From Pantoea endophytica (GTDB taxonomy: Bacteria; Pseudomonadota; Gammaproteobacteria; Enterobacterales; Enterobacteriaceae): a stretch of DNA of 64,000 nt. The DNA is taken from positions 372,001 through 436,000 of the forward strand of contig NZ_PJRT01000033.1 in assembly GCF_002858935.1 (NCBI RefSeq), in the 5' to 3' direction. The position numbers were made by a program, and so were the translations under genes. Numbering within the stretch: the first letter of the stretch is position 1; every line of letters begins with the position of its first letter. The notes beneath the pieces are model-generated. The model did not search any database and was not told the origin of the DNA. It saw only the letters and a program-made list of their open reading frames with translations. Of this stretch, positions 60,842 through 64,000 are shown piece after piece.

Positions 60842-60898
60842 CGCTACGTGAATTCTCGGCAACTTCCACCCTGCTCTTTTTGCAGAATTCACGTAGCG
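60842..60898. repeat. Long inverted repeat downstream of the VF530-type gene
   Basis: Perfect 15-bp arms CGCTACGTGAATTCT (60842-60856) and AGAATTCACGTAGCG (60884-60898) around 27 bases that include CTTTTT. It could terminate the preceding gene or be a remnant of a mobile repeat. Downstream bases 60899-61014 hold nothing recognised. Confidence 0.55.
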
Positions 60899-61014
60899 AC
60901 GTCATATCAACTCCTCCTTTCTCTCCATTTCATAGCTTCCCAACCTTGCCCGCGTCATCACATTTTCCAATGACCGATCGTATTGTAAGTTTCCATGCTG
61001 CATGACAATATCGC

Positions 61015-61032
61015 TACATGTATATACATGTA
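61015..61032. promoter_or_regulatory. 18-bp perfect palindrome upstream of the NCS1 permease
   Basis: TACATGTATATACATGTA, self-complementary throughout, 66 bases before the permease start. It resembles operators of GntR- or TetR-type proteins. No regulator gene adjoins the permease. Confidence 0.55.
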
Positions 61033-61098
61033 CCACCAAGAGAAACCACATCATACTAACAATAATTTCCCATCTTTAGCCGTTTTAGCGAGGAAACT

Positions 61099-62529
61099 AT
61101 GTCAGCCGAATCACCTGCAGCAGATTACGCCGGCGCAGAGAAACAGCGCCTGTCAGAAACGCGATCCATTGATTACATTCCTCCGAGCGAACGCCACGGA
61201 CATCCATTCAGCCAGTTCACCTTGTGGTTTGGTGGCAATTTGCAGATCACCGCCATCGTAACCGGCGCGCTGGCCGTGGTGTTGGGCGGCGATGTGGTGT
61301 GGTCGATCATCGGCTTGCTGGTTGGGCAAGTTGTGGGCGCGGCGATCATGTCACTGCATGCCATTCAGGGACCGCGTCTCGGATTGCCGCAAATGATTAC
61401 CAGCCGCATGCAGTTTGGCGTATACGGTGCGGTGATTCCGTTGGTGTTGGTGTGCATCATGTATGTCGGATTCTCTGCCAGCGGCACGGTGTTGGCCGGA
61501 CAGGCGCTCGCCAAACTGATTAATACCAGCAATGCGTCAGGCATGATCCTGTTCAGTGCGATTATCGTCGTCATTGCGGTGCTGGGATATCGCGTGATTC
61601 ACAAGCTCGGTAAAGTAGCCAGCGTGATTGGCGTGCTTGCCTTTGTTTACCTGTTTATCACGCTGCTCTCAACCCATGATCTGTCCGCGGTGTGGCAGAA
61701 CCAGCATTTCACGGTCGCTAACTTCCTGCTTGCGGTTTCGTTGTCGTCGTCATGGCAGATTGCATTTTGCCCGTATGTTTCTGACTATTCGCGCTATTTA
61801 CCGGCTAACGTCTCAGCCAAAAAACTTTTCAGCTGCGTTTTCTTTGGCACGGTTTTAGGAACGCAGGCTTCAATGACGTTGGGTGTAATTGTCGCGGCGA
61901 TTGCCGGTAAGGCTTTCTCTGGCAACGAGGTTGGCTATATTGTCAGTTTAGGCAGCAGCGCCACGATGGCGATGGTGATCTATTTTGCGATCTGCTTCGG
62001 CAAAATCACTTTCACCACGCTGAATGCTTACGGCAGCTTTATGTCACTCACCACCATCGTTTCTGGCTTCCGTCAGAAAACCGCATTAAGTCGTGGCGGC
62101 CGCATTCTGTTTGTGGTGTTGATGGTGACGATTTCTTGTGTGATTGCGCTGATTAGCGAACCCGCTTTCCTGAAATCATTCACCCATTTCCTGCTGTTTT
62201 TACTGGCCTTTTTTGTGCCGTGGAGCGCAATCAGCCTGACCGATTTCTACCTGATCACCAAAGGTAAAGTCGATGTACCGGCACTCTCCCAGCCCAACGG
62301 ACGTTACGGTCGCTGGAACTGGGCGGGCATAATTGTCTACTTCTGCGGCGTGCTGGTACAGTTGCCGTTCATTGATAATCCACTGCATCACGGTTCGTTA
62401 ACCTGGATTTTTGCCGGTAATGATGTGTCGTGGATTATTGGCTGGATTGTCACCGCACTGTTGTGGTTAGCCGCAAGAAAGGTCGATCGTCGAGGGACCT
62501 TGTCGCACTCTGTTTACCCCAATCAGTGA
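61099..62529 (+). CDS. NCS1-family purine/cytosine permease
   Basis: 476 residues, about 12 helices, nucleobase:cation symporter-1 family of the inner membrane. The cytosolic N-terminus (S-I-D-Y-I-P-P-S-E-R-H-G) is family-typical; helix 1 has T-L-W-F-G-G-N-L-Q-I near residue 41, then G-P-R-L-G-L-P-Q-M near 92 and P-Y-V-S-D-Y-S-R-Y-L-P near 226, the signature of bacterial and fungal purine-cytosine permeases. It could import a purine, pyrimidine or related N-heterocycle. GAGGAAACT precedes the ATG. It is monocistronic behind the 18-bp palindrome. Bases 62530-62685 hold only a GCCATTAATGGC dyad. Confidence 0.83.
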   Translation: MSAESPAADYAGAEKQRLSETRSIDYIPPSERHGHPFSQFTLWFGGNLQITAIVTGALAVVLGGDVVWSIIGLLVGQVVGAAIMSLHAIQGPRLGLPQMITSRMQFGVYGAVIPLVLVCIMYVGFSASGTVLAGQALAKLINTSNASGMILFSAIIVVIAVLGYRVIHKLGKVASVIGVLAFVYLFITLLSTHDLSAVWQNQHFTVANFLLAVSLSSSWQIAFCPYVSDYSRYLPANVSAKKLFSCVFFGTVLGTQASMTLGVIVAAIAGKAFSGNEVGYIVSLGSSATMAMVIYFAICFGKITFTTLNAYGSFMSLTTIVSGFRQKTALSRGGRILFVVLMVTISCVIALISEPAFLKSFTHFLLFLLAFFVPWSAISLTDFYLITKGKVDVPALSQPNGRYGRWNWAGIIVYFCGVLVQLPFIDNPLHHGSLTWIFAGNDVSWIIGWIVTALLWLAARKVDRRGTLSHSVYPNQ

Positions 62530-62685
62530 CATTGTCACGCATGTCATATTAATGAATCGCGCTCACAAGTGCTTGCAACTTTGAGCGCATTATCATTCAG
62601 CCAGCCCACCGCTACACTTTAACTAACGAGAAATATAAGCAACTGTAAGGCGCACCTGGTCGCCATTAATGGCAATCCTTAGGGA

Positions 62686-63804
62686 TTATTTGTAACTCAC
62701 CACCGTCACCCAATTGGCGTCACCGCCGGCCGGTGCTTCGCCAACGCGCTTTAGCGCCCCGCTTTCTTGATCAATGGCATAGCTGCCGGTCACCGCACTC
62801 TTTTCGCCGCTGGCAATCAACCAACGTCCGTCAGCGGTGATCGCGATGCCGCGCGGCTGTTTCTCGACTTGCCAGCTATCAATCAGCGTCAGTTTGCCGT
62901 TTGCTTTGTTAATCCGATATCCGCTGATGGTGCTGCTGGTCCGCTCGCTGACATAGAGAAAACGGCCATCCGGCGTCAGACGAATATCGGCCGCCCAGAT
63001 GCGCGGCGTGGTGTCGCTGTAGCCCGGCGGTCGCTCTTTGCCGTGTTGCAGTTGATATTTTTCCGCTACCGCATTTGGCGTCTCCGCCACTTTCACCAGC
63101 TCACCGCTGGCTTCACGACGAAACTGCGTAATGATGCCGCCCATTTCACCGATGTTGTAGAGATAGCGATTATCCGGCGACAACACCGAATGGCGCGGTC
63201 CGTTTTCTGTCGCCGTTTTAACATAGCCGTTGCCTAACCCCGAAAGCTCGCCCTCGGCGCTCAGTTTCAATTGCAGCACGCGATCGGTGCCGAGATTGCC
63301 GACATAAGCCTGCTCGCCGCTCGCATCAACAATCACCGAGTGCGCGGCATGTCCGGTTTTGTAACTCCCGACCGGCGGCGCAATCAGCTTGCCGTCGCTA
63401 TTGAGTCGATAAACGTGCACCACATCGCCATCATAGGAAGCGCCTAGCAGAAAACGACCCTGCGGATCCGTGCTGATGTAGGGATAGCTGGCCGCAGCGG
63501 ATACGCTATTCAACGGGCTGAGATCGCCCGTTTTGCTGTCGATGTTCCAGCTCACCAGTTGCAGCGGTTTACTGCGAATCGCGGCGTACAGATGTTTATG
63601 ATCGGCGCTCAACGCCATCGGCATCACTTTGCCGCCGACCTGAGTGCGTCCTAATAGTTGCAATGCACCGGTTTGCTCATTCAGCGCGTAGCGCGCGATG
63701 GTGCCATCATCGGCTTCTGAAACGTAGACAAAAGTCTGTGCCAGCAACGGCGCGCTGGCGGCCAACGACGCTAATAGCGTTGCCGCGCGTAATAGGTTCT
63801 TCAT
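62686..63804 (-). CDS. Exported beta-propeller lactonase (6-phosphogluconolactonase-like)
   Basis: 372 residues. MKNLLRAATLLASLAASAPL and following L-L-A-Q form a signal peptide, so this is a periplasmic protein, unlike cytosolic Pgl. The mature part is a seven-bladed propeller of the lactonase_7 family: repeated Y-V-S or Y-V-G blade starts, S-x-D-x-R-F/Y-L-Y motifs (T-P-D-G-R-F-L-Y-V-S near 285) and E-N-G-P-R-H-S near 198. AAGGA overlaps the stop codon of the upstream glucarate dehydratase gene, so the two are co-translated. A likely job is opening aldarate or aldonate lactones for import or dehydration. Confidence 0.82.
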   Translation of the reverse strand: MKNLLRAATLLASLAASAPLLAQTFVYVSEADDGTIARYALNEQTGALQLLGRTQVGGKVMPMALSADHKHLYAAIRSKPLQLVSWNIDSKTGDLSPLNSVSAAASYPYISTDPQGRFLLGASYDGDVVHVYRLNSDGKLIAPPVGSYKTGHAAHSVIVDASGEQAYVGNLGTDRVLQLKLSAEGELSGLGNGYVKTATENGPRHSVLSPDNRYLYNIGEMGGIITQFRREASGELVKVAETPNAVAEKYQLQHGKERPPGYSDTTPRIWAADIRLTPDGRFLYVSERTSSTISGYRINKANGKLTLIDSWQVEKQPRGIAITADGRWLIASGEKSAVTGSYAIDQESGALKRVGEAPAGGDANWVTVVSYK

Positions 63805-63813
63805 GCTGCTTCC

Positions 63814-64000
63814 TTAGCGTACCAATGACGGACGTTTGGCGTCATAGCGCCAGTTATCGATCAAAAACTGCATCCCCAGCGCATCGTTGCGATTTTTATC
63901 CGGCAGCGCGTTATATAGCGCATGCGCCTGTTCGATGCGATCCATATCCAGCTCGATGCCCAATCCCGGCCCCGGCGGTAACTCCAGATAACCATCGCGG
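63814..64000 (-). CDS. Glucarate dehydratase-like enolase, C-terminal 61 residues only
   Basis: The gene enters from the right edge; only its last 61 codons are here. G-L-G-I-E-L-D-M-D-R-I-E-Q-A-H near the start of the fragment and the C-terminus A-K-R-P-S-L-V-R correspond to the end of GudD (E. coli ends ...KRPCMVR). GudD dehydrates D-glucarate to 5-keto-4-deoxyglucarate in the cytosol. The missing upstream part holds the active site, so GudX or another aldarate specificity remains open. It is nine bases from the lactonase start, in one operon. Confidence 0.78.
   Translation of the reverse strand, partial: RDGYLELPPGPGLGIELDMDRIEQAHALYNALPDKNRNDALGMQFLIDNWRYDAKRPSLVR

Overview
The window looks like chromosome of an enterobacterium in the Pantoea/Erwinia group (Erwiniaceae). 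This is inferred from protein resemblance recalled from memory, GC-rich coding sequence and gene order, not from a database search. A strong dif-like site at 59955-59982 places it at the replication terminus. The conserved backbone runs in reverse E. coli K-12 order: ynfM, ynfL, mlc, bioD2 (0.3-4.7 kb), ynfD, ynfB, ynfA (11.8-12.9 kb), ydfG (13.0 kb), dcp (20.1 kb), then dif (60 kb). Blocks of accessory catabolism and transport lie between these anchors.

Region by region: 0-4.7 kb holds an efflux/LysR pair and the glucose regulator mlc with bioD2. A purine permease (4.9-6.3 kb) is followed by an osmoprotectant ABC transporter (osmVWXY type, 6.4-9.9 kb), a DHA2 efflux pump and the small ynf genes. 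From 14.1 to 20.0 kb is guaD-xdhABC, behind two PurR-like operators; past dcp is hpxO. Together they would take guanine through xanthine and urate to 5-hydroxyisourate. Next come a Cys-rich exported protein, a PAP2 acid phosphatase and an Xre/RES toxin-antitoxin pair (25.5-26.5 kb).

The stretch 26.5-35.2 kb is a seven-gene operon: binding protein, ABC ATPase, permease, SorC regulator, GlpA/GlpD-like dehydrogenase, LsrF-like aldolase and FGGY kinase. It lies behind a CRP site, a good promoter and a 36-bp palindrome. It predicts an apparently undescribed route in which a polyol is phosphorylated, oxidised and cleaved by an aldolase. At 35.6-40 kb are a P-loop kinase, ybiU, a yciT-like regulator and hipBA with paired operators. 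From 40.1 to 51.0 kb is a second polyol locus closely resembling the erythritol (ery) genes of Brucella and rhizobia: eryA-B-C-D on one strand, and DUF2291, ABC transporter and DeoR regulator on the other.

The stretch 51-64 kb holds a DUF1275 protein, osmB, a TPR protein and a hexonate cluster (idnD, two ACS-type MFS carriers, an idnO-like SDR, a GntR regulator and a mannonate/gluconate dehydratase-like enolase). Then come dif, two small conserved proteins, an NCS1 nucleobase permease, a periplasmic lactonase, and the 3' end of a glucarate dehydratase gene running off the right edge. No rRNA, tRNA, CRISPR array, insertion sequence or prophage was recognised. Noncoding stretches over 300 bases are described under 9878-10261, 13773-14156 (PurR boxes), 35218-35596 and 45233-45655.
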